64,000 bases of DNA from CBDCXF01 sp965223755 (GTDB lineage: Bacteria > Acidobacteriota > Thermoanaerobaculia > Multivoradales > JAHEKO01). Numbering within the stretch: the first letter of the stretch is position 1; each line of letters opens with the position of its first letter. A model generated the notes under the pieces. It saw only the letters and a list, made by a program, of their open reading frames with translations. It made no database searches and was not told where the DNA came from. Of this stretch, positions 41,769 through 50,052 are shown piece by piece. The translations under genes were made by a program, and so were the position numbers. The stretch is from positions 1,240,001-1,304,000 of the forward strand of contig CBDCXF010000002.1 in NCBI GenBank assembly GCA_965223755.1, in the 5' to 3' direction.

Positions 41769-42467
41769 ATGCGCACCCTCAGTCCCCCCCTTATTCCTCT
41801 AACCTTCAGCACCATGACGGTCGAGAGCGATGAGGATGCGTTGTGGGTGCGCGCGGCGCGCGGCGGCGATCGGGACGCCTTCGCGCGCTTGGTGGTCAAG
41901 TACCAGGGGCGCGTTTTTCGGCTGGCGAGTCGGTTCTTTCGCCATCGTGAAGATGTCGAAGAGGCGGCGCAAGAGACCTTTCTGACTGCCTGGCGCAAGT
42001 TGGATCGCTACTCCGGTAGAGCTCCTTTCGAGCATTGGCTCACCCGGGTCTGTCTCAACACTTCTTTGACCTTGCTGCGCAAGCGCCCCACCAACGTAGC
42101 TCTCGAGCGAGAGGTCTCCACCACATCCAACGGTACTGAAGCCAAACTCGACGCCGCGCGCTTGATCGCACAGCTTTCCCCGGCTGACGCCATGGTGCTC
42201 AAGCTGATGTATGCGGAGGGCTGGAGCGTCGCCGAGGTGGCCGATCGAATGGGTTGGAGCCAAGCCAACGTCAAGGTCCGAGCTCATCGCGCTCGCAGGA
42301 AACTGCGGCGCACCGTGGAAGAAGATATGCGCCGGACTAGTAACCAGACTGGGAACCAGCAGACTGGGAACCAGCAGACTGGGAACCATCAGACTAAGAA
42401 CCAGCGGACTGGCGGCCAACGGACTGGCGGCCAACGGACTGGGAGCCAGAAGAGTGGGGACCAGTGA
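41769..42467 (+). CDS. ECF sigma factor with repetitive C-terminal tail
   Basis: This is a 232-aa sigma-70 family regulator. Region 2 spans about 25-95 ('DAFARLVVKYQGRVFRLASR', 'EEAAQETFLTAWRKLDRY') and region 4 about 125-180 ('LSPADAMVLKLMYAEGWSVA', 'NVKVRAHRARRKLRR'). The last about 45 residues are a low-complexity N-Q-T-G repeat encoded by 15-bp tandem units, absent from normal ECF factors. ATG 41769 has GGAAGG upstream; ATG 41814 is an alternative nearer the conserved region. It is probably held by the membrane protein encoded next and responds to envelope or metal stress. Confidence 0.85.
   Translation: MRTLSPPLIPLTFSTMTVESDEDALWVRAARGGDRDAFARLVVKYQGRVFRLASRFFRHREDVEEAAQETFLTAWRKLDRYSGRAPFEHWLTRVCLNTSLTLLRKRPTNVALEREVSTTSNGTEAKLDAARLIAQLSPADAMVLKLMYAEGWSVAEVADRMGWSQANVKVRAHRARRKLRRTVEEDMRRTSNQTGNQQTGNQQTGNHQTKNQRTGGQRTGGQRTGSQKSGDQ
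42339..42464 (+). repeat. 15-bp coding minisatellite in the ECF sigma gene
   Basis: Seven consecutive 15-bp units derived from GGGAACCAGCAGACT run from 42351 to 42455, with partial units on both sides. Each encodes five residues (G-N-Q-Q-T and variants), so copy-number change keeps the frame. Confidence 0.85.
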
Positions 42468-42477
42468 GGTACCAGCG

Positions 42478-42867
42478 ATGAATCGAGAATGTGAAATGTT
42501 CCGCGCCCAATTCATGCGCCACGGCGGCTGGGAAGGTCATCCAGATCAGTGCCCGGAATGCGCCGAGTTCGCCCATCGTTGGACGGCAGTTACTTCCAGC
42601 ATGGCCGACGGGGAGTTCGTCGCTCCTCCACCAGGCTTTGCCGCCGCGGTCACTGCGCGTCTGCCACGGCAGCAAGACCCTTTGATCACCTTCGCACTGC
42701 GCACGGTACCGGTGACAGGGGTTCTGGTCATCGCCCTGGCGGCGTGGCTCTTCACTCAGGGGGCGTTCGCCGGTGTCGCCTACGACGACCCTGTCGAGGA
42801 ATCGATGGCGTGGGTTTTCGACGGGGTCGAGAACTCCTGGGCACTCGAAGGAGTCGAGGATGAATAA
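42478..42867 (+). CDS. Membrane protein with zinc-finger-like motif, candidate anti-sigma factor
   Basis: This is a 129-aa protein with GTGAGGT 7 nt before the ATG. The N-terminal cytosolic part contains H-P-D-Q-C-P-E-C (H-x3-C-x2-C, about 21-28), the zinc-binding motif of zf-HC2 anti-sigma factors. One membrane helix (about 77-98, 'VPVTGVLVIALAAWLFTQGA') and an acidic extracytoplasmic tail follow. Position just after the ECF gene supports an anti-sigma role. It overlaps the next gene by 8 bp. Confidence 0.72.
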   Translation: MNRECEMFRAQFMRHGGWEGHPDQCPECAEFAHRWTAVTSSMADGEFVAPPPGFAAAVTARLPRQQDPLITFALRTVPVTGVLVIALAAWLFTQGAFAGVAYDDPVEESMAWVFDGVENSWALEGVEDE

Positions 42868-43282
42868 GGGTCTCGCGGCGGCGGTGGTCGGTCTCGTTTT
42901 CGTCACTGGCATCGGCGTTGGCGCCCTGGGAATCCTCGCCGTGCAGCACTTCCGCCCCCATCATCCGCCCCCGATACTGGTGCAGTCAGTGCTCGAACGG
43001 CGCCTCGACCTGACCCCCGATCAGACGCAGCAAATGCGCCACCTTACGAACGAGCACCGAGAAAAGATGGCGGAGATCCGTCCGCGGGTGCAGAGCGAGA
43101 TCGAACGGCTGCGCGCCGAGCACATCGCCGCGGTGCACGCCATCCTCGATGAGGAGCAGAGGCGCGAGTTCGACCTCATTCGCGAGCGCCACGAACGGCG
43201 GGAGCGGCGTCTGCGGCACCCGCGCCGTGGCGAGCGCCGGTCTCGCCGACCGGAGGGTGGTGGATTTGAGGACGGCGCCTAG
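42860..43282 (+). CDS. Membrane-anchored Spy/CnrX-like sensor protein 2
   Basis: This is a 140-aa protein with GGAGTCGAGG directly before the ATG. One N-terminal helix (about 5-27) acts as an uncleaved anchor. The periplasmic helical hairpin contains H-F-R-P-H-H-P-P-P, 'LDLTPDQTQQMRHLTNEHR' and 'ILDEEQRREFDLIRERHERR', a Spy-like fold with potential metal-binding His. The arrangement sensor/sigma/anti-sigma recalls CnrYXH of Cupriavidus, where CnrX is a membrane-anchored Spy-fold metal sensor. Confidence 0.75.
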   Translation: MNKGLAAAVVGLVFVTGIGVGALGILAVQHFRPHHPPPILVQSVLERRLDLTPDQTQQMRHLTNEHREKMAEIRPRVQSEIERLRAEHIAAVHAILDEEQRREFDLIRERHERRERRLRHPRRGERRSRRPEGGGFEDGA

Positions 43283-43307
43283 GGGCTGGCCGGGCAGAGA
43301 GTCGTAG

Positions 43308-43348
43308 GGGAGCCCCTTGCGGGCTCCCGGGAGGAGCAAGCCCCTCCC
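43308..43348 (+). terminator. Double hairpin after the Spy/ECF operon
   Basis: GGGAGCCC/GGGCTCCC (43308-43315, 43321-43328) forms an 8-bp stem. A second weaker stem GGGAGG/CCTCCC (43329-43334, 43343-43348) follows. There is no T-run directly after, so termination may be inefficient. The rest of the gap to 43498 holds nothing I recognise. Confidence 0.45.
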
Positions 43349-43498
43349 CTTGCGCGTGTTTTGGTTGATGTGTTGAGTGATTGTCGTTTTCTGCCGGCCA
43401 CGGCCGATTGGGGAAAAGTGCACCTCGAGGCACCGGTCAAGAGCGCAGAAACCCACGACGCATCGGTGGTCGGATGTGGCTGATGCGGCCGGAGGGGC

Positions 43499-44773
43499 TT
43501 AGGCGTGGCGCAGCCAGCGCCAAAGTTCGGCGAAGGTCGGCTTCTTGCCGTACATCAGAATCCCGGTGCGATAGATGCGCGCCGCCATCCAGACCATGAA
43601 CAGCATGAACGCGGTTGTCAGAACGTAGGCGAGCGCGATTTGCCAGGTCGGAGGCATCTTGACCGCGATGCGCAGCATCATCACCAAAGGGGTGAACATC
43701 GGGATTAAGGAGCTGACTACTGCCAGTTTGGAGTCAGGGTCGTTGATCACCGGCAGCATGAACATCAACGGCGCGATCAGAAAAGAAACGCCGAGGAAGG
43801 ACATCTGCTGCGCCTCTTGGACGTTGTTAAACGCCGCTCCCAGGGCGGCGTAGAAGGCTGCGTAAATGCCGAACCCGAGCAAGAAAAAAGCGAAAAAATG
43901 GACGATTACGGGAATCGGAACGGTGGGCAGTCCGTCGGGAAGCATGGCTTGCGCGGCGACCAGGCCCGGTGTCGTAATGACCGCTGCGGTTCCCAGCCAC
44001 ACCGCGAGTTGGGTCAAAGCAGCCCCACAAATGCCGGCAAGCTTGCCCAACATCATTTCGCTGGGCGTGATCGTGGCGAGAAGCACCTCGACGACGCGGC
44101 TGGACTTCTCCTCCAGGACTCCGTTCATCACCGCTTGGCCGTACATAACGATGCCCATGTACAAACTCATGATGACGAATACGGCGAGGAGAAACGCGCC
44201 TTGTCCGCTGCCACCACGTTCGCCGTCGGCGCCGATTTGAAACGGCTCGAGATCGACACTGCGGTTGAGATCCGCGACCGCTTCCGGTTCATAGCCGGCG
44301 GCGACCAAACGCTGCTCGCGCAGCACCCGGCTGATGGCGTTTCTGAGGACCCGTTGGGTGAGAATGTTGGAAGTGCTTTCGGCGTGATATTCGATGGTCT
44401 CGGTGGTCAGCGGATCGTCGCCGAGCCACAGCCAGGCGTCAATCTCCTTGGCGCGAACGCGCTCATCCAGCCCGGAACGAAGAGCGTCGTTGTCGACGAA
44501 GCCCAGATCGTGGGAGAGATCGAATTGAATGCGCACGTCGTCTTCAGCGACATCATTTTCCAGCTTGTCGACGATCGCGGCGAACAGTTCAGCGTTTCCA
44601 CCAACTACGACCAGCCGCTGGCGCGCGCTGGCGCGGTCGGCGAGCAGAGACGGCAGGAAGATCCACGCGCCCATAATCAACGGCATGATCAAGGTAGCGA
44701 TCCAGAATGCCTTGGATTTGATGCGAGCGAGGTACTCCCGCTGCGCAACTACGAGCGCGTTACTGAGTTGCAT
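43499..44773 (-). CDS. ABC-2 type exporter permease (NatB-like)
   Basis: This is a 424-aa membrane protein. An N-terminal helix (about 20-42), a large extracytoplasmic domain (about 45-185) and five or six C-terminal helices (about 195-395) match the NatB/YhaP permease family. Motifs include 'VMNGVLEEKSSRVVEVLLAT' and 'PSEMMLGKLAGI'. It pairs with the ATPase gene, with 14-bp overlap. NatAB exports sodium in Bacillus; other members export different substrates, so the cargo is unknown. Confidence 0.88.
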   Translation of the reverse strand: MQLSNALVVAQREYLARIKSKAFWIATLIMPLIMGAWIFLPSLLADRASARQRLVVVGGNAELFAAIVDKLENDVAEDDVRIQFDLSHDLGFVDNDALRSGLDERVRAKEIDAWLWLGDDPLTTETIEYHAESTSNILTQRVLRNAISRVLREQRLVAAGYEPEAVADLNRSVDLEPFQIGADGERGGSGQGAFLLAVFVIMSLYMGIVMYGQAVMNGVLEEKSSRVVEVLLATITPSEMMLGKLAGICGAALTQLAVWLGTAAVITTPGLVAAQAMLPDGLPTVPIPVIVHFFAFFLLGFGIYAAFYAALGAAFNNVQEAQQMSFLGVSFLIAPLMFMLPVINDPDSKLAVVSSLIPMFTPLVMMLRIAVKMPPTWQIALAYVLTTAFMLFMVWMAARIYRTGILMYGKKPTFAELWRWLRHA

Positions 44774-45692
44774 CGCCGATGGTCCTCACGAAAATTTGCT
44801 CTAGGTCGGGGTCGAGAGCAACAAATTCATCGATTTGGTAGGCGTCAACCGCCTGCCGCAACGTGGCTGCTGGATCGGCGTCGTCATCCAGGTGGATTTG
44901 CACCTCATCTTCGAGCTCGAGGACTTCACGCACGCCGCCGACATCGCGCAACGCTGCTGCACTGCCTTGTCCCCGCACCCGGTAGGCGCGGTCTCCAAAT
45001 CGCTGCTTGATGTCGTTGAGTTCACCTTCCAACACCACCTTGCCCTGCGAGATGAGCGCGATGCGGTCGCACAGCTTTTCGGCCTGTTCCATGATGTGAG
45101 TGGAAAACAAGATGGTCTTGCCTCGGTCTTTGTAGTCGGCCAGGGTATCCTTAAAAAGACTTTGATTGATGGGGTCCAACCCCGAGAAGGGTTCATCCAA
45201 AATAACCAGTTCGGGGTCGTGGATCAGGGTCCCGGCGAGCTGGATCTTTTGTTGCTGTCCCTTGGATAACTCTTCGACCTTGCGCGCCGAGCGATTGGCG
45301 AGTTCAAGGCGGTCCAGCCATTTTTGGCCCCGCGCTGCGGCGTCCGAGCGAGTGAGACCGTGCAGTCGGCCGAGAAAAACGAGCTGATCGAGAACCGTCA
45401 TCTTGCGGTAGAGACCGCGCTCTTCGGGCAGGTAGCCGATCTGTTGCAGGTCAGCGGCGGCGCGCGGCTTGCCCTGGAACAGAACCCGTCCTGAATCGGG
45501 GCCGATGATGTCCATGATCATGCGAATGGTGGTGGTTTTGCCGGCGCCGTTGGGGCCGAGCAGGCCGAAAATCGAGCCACGAGGTACCGACAGGGAAAGA
45601 TGATCCACGGCGACGAAAGAGCCGTAGCTTTTGCACACGTCCTGCAGTTCTAGATTGTGACGCATAAGCGAGGACGAATCGGTTAAGGTCAT
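44760..45692 (-). CDS. ABC transporter ATP-binding protein (NatA-like)
   Basis: This is a 310-aa protein. It carries Walker A 'GPNGAGKTT', signature 'LSKGQQQKIQ' and Walker B 'LVILDEPFSGLDP' with H-loop 'FSTHIMEQAE'. A C-terminal domain of about 80 residues (DUF4162 type) is characteristic of the NatA/YhaQ group. The start at 45692 (ATG) or 45665 (ATG, nearer the conserved beginning) is uncertain. It is divergent from the TonB receptor gene with only about 31 bp between. Confidence 0.9.
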   Translation of the reverse strand: MTLTDSSSLMRHNLELQDVCKSYGSFVAVDHLSLSVPRGSIFGLLGPNGAGKTTTIRMIMDIIGPDSGRVLFQGKPRAAADLQQIGYLPEERGLYRKMTVLDQLVFLGRLHGLTRSDAAARGQKWLDRLELANRSARKVEELSKGQQQKIQLAGTLIHDPELVILDEPFSGLDPINQSLFKDTLADYKDRGKTILFSTHIMEQAEKLCDRIALISQGKVVLEGELNDIKQRFGDRAYRVRGQGSAAALRDVGGVREVLELEDEVQIHLDDDADPAATLRQAVDAYQIDEFVALDPDLEQIFVRTIGDATQ

Positions 45693-45723
45693 GGCATTCT
45701 TTTGGGGGCGGGTCAGAGGCTAG

Positions 45724-47826
45724 GTGGAAGTACGCGTGACGGCAAGTAAGGTTAACAAAGGCATCGCACTGCTAGCGTTGATCGCTACGGCAGCCATTCC
45801 GACTCATGCGCAGGGCATTACCGGCATCGTTGTCGATGCCCAGGAAAAGGCCGTATCCGGGGTCGAGATCTCGGTCTCGAACGGAGAGTTCTCGGAGGTC
45901 GTCGCCAGTGGCGAGGGGGGTGCATTTGAGAGTGCCCTCGACCCACCCTTGACACTGACAGCGCGCAAGTCTGGATTTGGCGAGGTCAGTTTGCAACTTG
46001 AAGCCGGCGATATCGAGGTGGTGGTCGAGATGCCGCTCGCTCCCTACGCTGATGAGTTGGTGGTATCCGTCCGTCAAGACAGTCTTGGCGTTCCCAGGAC
46101 TGCGTCGTTGGCGACGCTCGATCCATCGACGGCCAATCCGGGCACCTCGATCACCGACCTGCTGTCGACGTTGCCCTCGGTGGCGCAGAACGGACAGGGT
46201 GGGTTGTTGCAGGTCTTTTCAATCCGGGGACTGTCGCGGCATCGAGTTCTGACCCATGTGGACGGTGTCCGCATCGTCTCCGACCGGCGCGCTGGGGCGG
46301 CGACGTCGTTCGCAGATCCGCACTTGGTCGAAGGAGTAGAAGTTTTACGCGGCCCCGCCTCAACGCGGTTTGGATCCGGTGCGTTGGGTGGAATCGTACA
46401 GATCGTCCCCCGTGCCAACGACCGGCTGCGTCTACAAACCGCGTGGGAGAGTGAAGGTTCGGTGTTGTCTTCGGCTCTTGGATGGGGTGAGTCGGAAGCT
46501 AGCTTTGATATTGCTTTTCGCAAAGGGCGCGATTCCACAAGCGCGGATGGTCAACAGTTGTTTTCTCGCTATCGCCAAGTATCAGGTCAAGGGCACTGGC
46601 AATGGGGACCACCAGAGCGCAACTACCGGCTACGCGTACTTGGCTCGCTGGGCCGAGACATCGGCAAAGTAACCACCGACTTTCCCGAACGTACGACGAT
46701 CTACCCTGAAGAGAACCATATTGTGGGTCGCTTTGTTGCTGCGACCGAAAGGCGAAATCTGAACATCGGCATCCATCCCCACCGGCTGGTGACCGAGATC
46801 CGGCGTGACGGCGAGCTGTCGACGGTTACCAACCGCGCCTTCGACTGGAACCTGGCGGCGACCCAGAGCGGTCATCGCTGGGGAGGTTCCTTCGTCGTCG
46901 GGGCGGACGCCTTCGGCCGTAGCGGTGTCCGCGCGAGAGAACAAAACAGCGCACTCACCACAGTGACCCTTGACGGACGCCAGTCCGAAGTGTCTTTGTT
47001 CGCCACCTGGGACCGGCGGCGCGAGCACGGAACCCTATCCACCGGCGCGCGCGTGACCCGACTTGAGCAGGATCAGCAAGGGAGCGCCAGCGAAATCGAG
47101 GCCTCGGGCAGCGCTTTCGTCGGCTGGGCGGCCAACCTGACTGATCGATGGGACTGGCGAGTGCACGGCGGCACCGGTTGGCGCTTTCCATCCCTTTCAG
47201 AGCGATTTTTTCGCGGTACCACCGGCCGCGGCCAGGTCATCGGCAATCCAGATCTAGAGCCGGAGCGTTCTTGGACGGCCGACGTCGGGCTGCGGTGGAC
47301 CGGTCGAAAAGCGTTTGCTGAATTCAGCGCTCATCACACAGTCGTGGATGACTACATCGAGCGCATAGATTTTGGCGAGGTACGGCGATTCGAAAATGTC
47401 GAATCAGGCTCAATCAGCGGCGCCGAGATTTCCGGTTCCTGGCATCCCAGCTCGGTTTGGACCTTCAATTGGGGCGGGCACGTGCTCGACGGAGACGGCG
47501 ACAATGGCGCACCACTTGCCGACATTCCCAGCGATCGACTTTGGGTCGAATCGGTCTGGAGCCGGGAGCGCTGGGCGGTCAAGCCCCGCTTCGAACAGCG
47601 CTTGGAAAAAAGCGACACCTCTTCGGGTGAGCTACCCTTGGACGGCGCCAGCTTGCTCTCGGTTCGTGTCGAATATTCGGCCAAGTCAGGTGTGTGGAGT
47701 TTCTTTACCGACAACGCGCTCGATGAAACCTACCGCAACGCCGCTGACGACAAATTGCCCGCCGCGAGCGGGCGCTCCTTTGGAGTCGCCTGGGCCTGGG
47801 AGCCGTCCTTCTCGTCCTCGCCTTGA
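45724..47826 (+). CDS. TonB-dependent receptor with N-terminal carboxypeptidase-like domain
   Basis: This is a 700-aa outer-membrane receptor starting at GTG 45724. Signal peptide is about 1-29. A carboxypeptidase-regulatory domain (about 30-105) precedes the plug (about 115-225; 'LLSTLPSVAQNGQGGLLQVF', 'LTHVDGVRIVSDRR', 'VEVLRGPASTRFGSGALGG') and the barrel. The plug resembles heme/siderophore receptors such as HmuR rather than the Oar group. The barrel ends around 'FGVAWAWEPSF', and the last 97 bp overlap the convergent gene. Substrate is not predictable from sequence. Confidence 0.85.
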   Translation: MEVRVTASKVNKGIALLALIATAAIPTHAQGITGIVVDAQEKAVSGVEISVSNGEFSEVVASGEGGAFESALDPPLTLTARKSGFGEVSLQLEAGDIEVVVEMPLAPYADELVVSVRQDSLGVPRTASLATLDPSTANPGTSITDLLSTLPSVAQNGQGGLLQVFSIRGLSRHRVLTHVDGVRIVSDRRAGAATSFADPHLVEGVEVLRGPASTRFGSGALGGIVQIVPRANDRLRLQTAWESEGSVLSSALGWGESEASFDIAFRKGRDSTSADGQQLFSRYRQVSGQGHWQWGPPERNYRLRVLGSLGRDIGKVTTDFPERTTIYPEENHIVGRFVAATERRNLNIGIHPHRLVTEIRRDGELSTVTNRAFDWNLAATQSGHRWGGSFVVGADAFGRSGVRAREQNSALTTVTLDGRQSEVSLFATWDRRREHGTLSTGARVTRLEQDQQGSASEIEASGSAFVGWAANLTDRWDWRVHGGTGWRFPSLSERFFRGTTGRGQVIGNPDLEPERSWTADVGLRWTGRKAFAEFSAHHTVVDDYIERIDFGEVRRFENVESGSISGAEISGSWHPSSVWTFNWGGHVLDGDGDNGAPLADIPSDRLWVESVWSRERWAVKPRFEQRLEKSDTSSGELPLDGASLLSVRVEYSAKSGVWSFFTDNALDETYRNAADDKLPAASGRSFGVAWAWEPSFSSSP

Positions 47827-48782
47827 TCGGTCGCCGCTTTCTCCATCTCGCAAAGCTGGTCCAGGCGCAAGTGTTCCATGGGCCGCAAGCGCAGCAGCTT
47901 GTAGCGAGCTCTTAGAAGTTTTTGCTGGCGAGGCACAAAGGCCGTGGGTGAGGTCTCGTAGTTCTCGCACAGCAGAATGAGGCGTCTGCGCAGGTGTTTT
48001 TCCACCCGCGGCGCATAGTGGTTGGGATTGAGCGCTTCATCCCAATAGTCGTTGACGTGGTGACGCAGATCGAACGGTCTCTGTACCTTGGCGCGGCCGT
48101 CGCTAAAGACAACGATGGCGGGGAGACCGTCGATGGTGTCGTCTTCGAACAAGCTGCGGTAGAAAAGATAGCCTTCGTAGTTGGCGACTAAGTCGGCATT
48201 GGAGAACACCCCGGTGAACATGGCGCCAAAAATGGTGCTTTCATTGCGGACGCCCAGCACCACCACCTGTTCTTCGTCCAAACCACGCAGGTGACGACGA
48301 TGATATTTCCAGCCCTGAGAAACGAAATGCCCGAGTTTGTCGGTGCCGATGAGGGAGTCGCCGACGCGAATGCTCGGCCCGATGCCGGAAAAATAGACTA
48401 CGCGACCCGCCCACACCGGCAGGTTGGCATAGATGGTCTGCGAAGGATCTTGCGGCAGCCGCTCGAAGCGTGGGTCCTTCATCGCCCACCGTTCCACCGG
48501 GTCGACCCAGTGACGGCTGCCGAGTTCTTTGTAGATCAAAGTGGCGAAGCGTCGAGGGTCTGGCTCTCCACGCCAGGCAGTCGCCACCTTTTCGATCGCT
48601 TCCTGAAAGCGCGCGTTGATCAGCGGTGCGCTGTCGGCGATCTCCGCCAGGCGGTTGGTGAATTGATCGCACTCGTAGGCCGAAGCGGGATGCAAAGAGC
48701 TCATCCATGTCACAGTTGCGGCCACCAACACCGCCAGCGGCGTCCGGCGCGCCCGGCCGGATTCGATGCGGCATCCGGTCAT
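47730..48782 (-). CDS. Exported protein of unknown function with GTDKLGHF motif
   Basis: This is a 350-aa protein with a signal peptide (about 1-35). The central 'GTDKLGHFVSQGWKYHRR' (about 152-169) resembles the S/T-D-K-x-G-H-F motif of a poorly characterised family of membrane-associated proteins. The C-terminus is charged and helical. It overlaps the 3' end of the TonB receptor by 97 bp on the opposite strand. No ribosome binding site stands out. The function is unknown. Confidence 0.7.
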   Translation of the reverse strand: MTGCRIESGRARRTPLAVLVAATVTWMSSLHPASAYECDQFTNRLAEIADSAPLINARFQEAIEKVATAWRGEPDPRRFATLIYKELGSRHWVDPVERWAMKDPRFERLPQDPSQTIYANLPVWAGRVVYFSGIGPSIRVGDSLIGTDKLGHFVSQGWKYHRRHLRGLDEEQVVVLGVRNESTIFGAMFTGVFSNADLVANYEGYLFYRSLFEDDTIDGLPAIVVFSDGRAKVQRPFDLRHHVNDYWDEALNPNHYAPRVEKHLRRRLILLCENYETSPTAFVPRQQKLLRARYKLLRLRPMEHLRLDQLCEMEKAATDQGEDEKDGSQAQATPKERPLAAGNLSSAALR

Positions 48783-48832
48783 CTTGTTGAGAGACTAAAC
48801 CTTGACATGTCCGGAGTCATCAAAGATTACAA

Positions 48833-49420
48833 ATGGCGACCGAAGCAACCAGCTCCAACGCCGCGATCTTGGCCACAATGAACTCTGCAATGGAAACAGT
48901 TGGAGAGCCGATCTCCATTGATGTGCGCCGCGCCCAACGGGGTGACACGCAAGCTTTTGAACGCCTCTATCGCCAGCACGTGGGCAGAGTCTATGCCCTT
49001 TGCTTGCGCATGGTGGCCGATCCAAGCCGCGCCGAGGACCTGACTCAAGAGGCTTTCGTGCGGGCTTGGAGCAAGATCGACTCCTTCGCCGGGCGTTCCG
49101 CATTCTCGACTTGGCTGCACCGCTTGACCGTCAATGTCGTGTTGAGCGCGCAGCGCAAAGCCGACCGCAGCCGGGAACAACAGGAGACCGAGCCGGGGAC
49201 GCTTTACCGGCATCCAGCGGCCAAGACCCGGCACGGCTTAGCCGTGGACCTTGAAAAGGCGATTGCCGCGTTGCCTTCACGGGCGCGCAAAGTCTTCGTG
49301 CTCTCTCAGATTGAGGGCTATTCGCACGAAGAGGTCGCCGGTTTTCTGGGGATTTCCGCAGGTACGTCCAAAGCCCATTTGTTTACCGCCAGACAGAAGC
49401 TCAAGGAGAGCTTGCAATGA
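48833..49420 (+). CDS. ECF sigma factor
   Basis: This is a 195-aa sigma-70 family protein. Region 2 is about 40-105 ('FERLYRQHVGRVYALCLRM', 'DLTQEAFVRAWSKIDSFAG') and region 4 about 140-190 ('LPSRARKVFVLSQIEGYSHE', 'ISAGTSKAHLFTARQKL'). The start is uncertain: in-frame ATGs occur at 48833, 48878 and 48890. Stop and the next start overlap by 4 bp (ATGA), so it is translationally coupled to its anti-sigma factor. Confidence 0.88.
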   Translation: MATEATSSNAAILATMNSAMETVGEPISIDVRRAQRGDTQAFERLYRQHVGRVYALCLRMVADPSRAEDLTQEAFVRAWSKIDSFAGRSAFSTWLHRLTVNVVLSAQRKADRSREQQETEPGTLYRHPAAKTRHGLAVDLEKAIAALPSRARKVFVLSQIEGYSHEEVAGFLGISAGTSKAHLFTARQKLKESLQ

Positions 49421-50040
49421 CATGTTTCACCGACGATCAGATAGAGCAACTGGCCAGTAGTGGTAGTCAGGCTCCCGACCATCTGCGGGAGTGTGCCGAT
49501 TGCCGAGGTCGGTTGGAGGCCGAATTGCGATTGGCGCGAGCGATCGAAGACTTGCCCATGGCAATTGAGCCACCACGAGATCTGTGGCCGGGAATTGAGC
49601 GGCAGGTCGCGGCGCAACCGCAGGTACTCGGGATGGCGCCGAACCGCTGGCTACAGATGGCTGCAGCCGCGGCCGTATTGGCGTTCGGAGTTTGGATTGG
49701 AAGCCAGTGGAACGCTGGTTCGCGGGTAACCACCGCGGCTGCCGACCAATCGTATGAAGACTTGGCCGGCGAAGTTGACACCCTGCGCCGCCAGTTGGCG
49801 ACCTTGATGATTGAACAAAGAGAGCAATTCGACCCCGCGACGGTAGCGGCGGTCGAGAACACTTTGACGACCCTGGACGAGGCAAGTTCCGAGTTTTCGA
49901 GGGCACTGGAGCAAGACCCGGAGAACCGCCAACTGCGTTCGATGCGGGCGTCGTCAACCAAGCGAGAAGCACACGTCCTGGCCGATCTCGTGACCACATT
50001 GCACGGGGCTTCAATGGCCGGACTCGATCCCACGATCTAA
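49417..50040 (+). CDS. Zinc-finger anti-sigma factor
   Basis: This is a 207-aa membrane protein. 'HLRECADC' (H-x3-C-x2-C, about 22-29) is the zf-HC2 zinc motif. A single membrane helix is at about 85-102 ('MAAAAAVLAFGVWIGSQW'), followed by an extracytoplasmic coiled coil with 'EDLAGEVDTLRRQLATLMIE'. It is expected to sequester the ECF factor encoded immediately upstream. The DUF4097 protein is encoded 12 bp downstream in the same operon. Confidence 0.88.
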   Translation: MTCFTDDQIEQLASSGSQAPDHLRECADCRGRLEAELRLARAIEDLPMAIEPPRDLWPGIERQVAAQPQVLGMAPNRWLQMAAAAAVLAFGVWIGSQWNAGSRVTTAAADQSYEDLAGEVDTLRRQLATLMIEQREQFDPATVAAVENTLTTLDEASSEFSRALEQDPENRQLRSMRASSTKREAHVLADLVTTLHGASMAGLDPTI

Positions 50041-50052
50041 GAGGTACTACCA

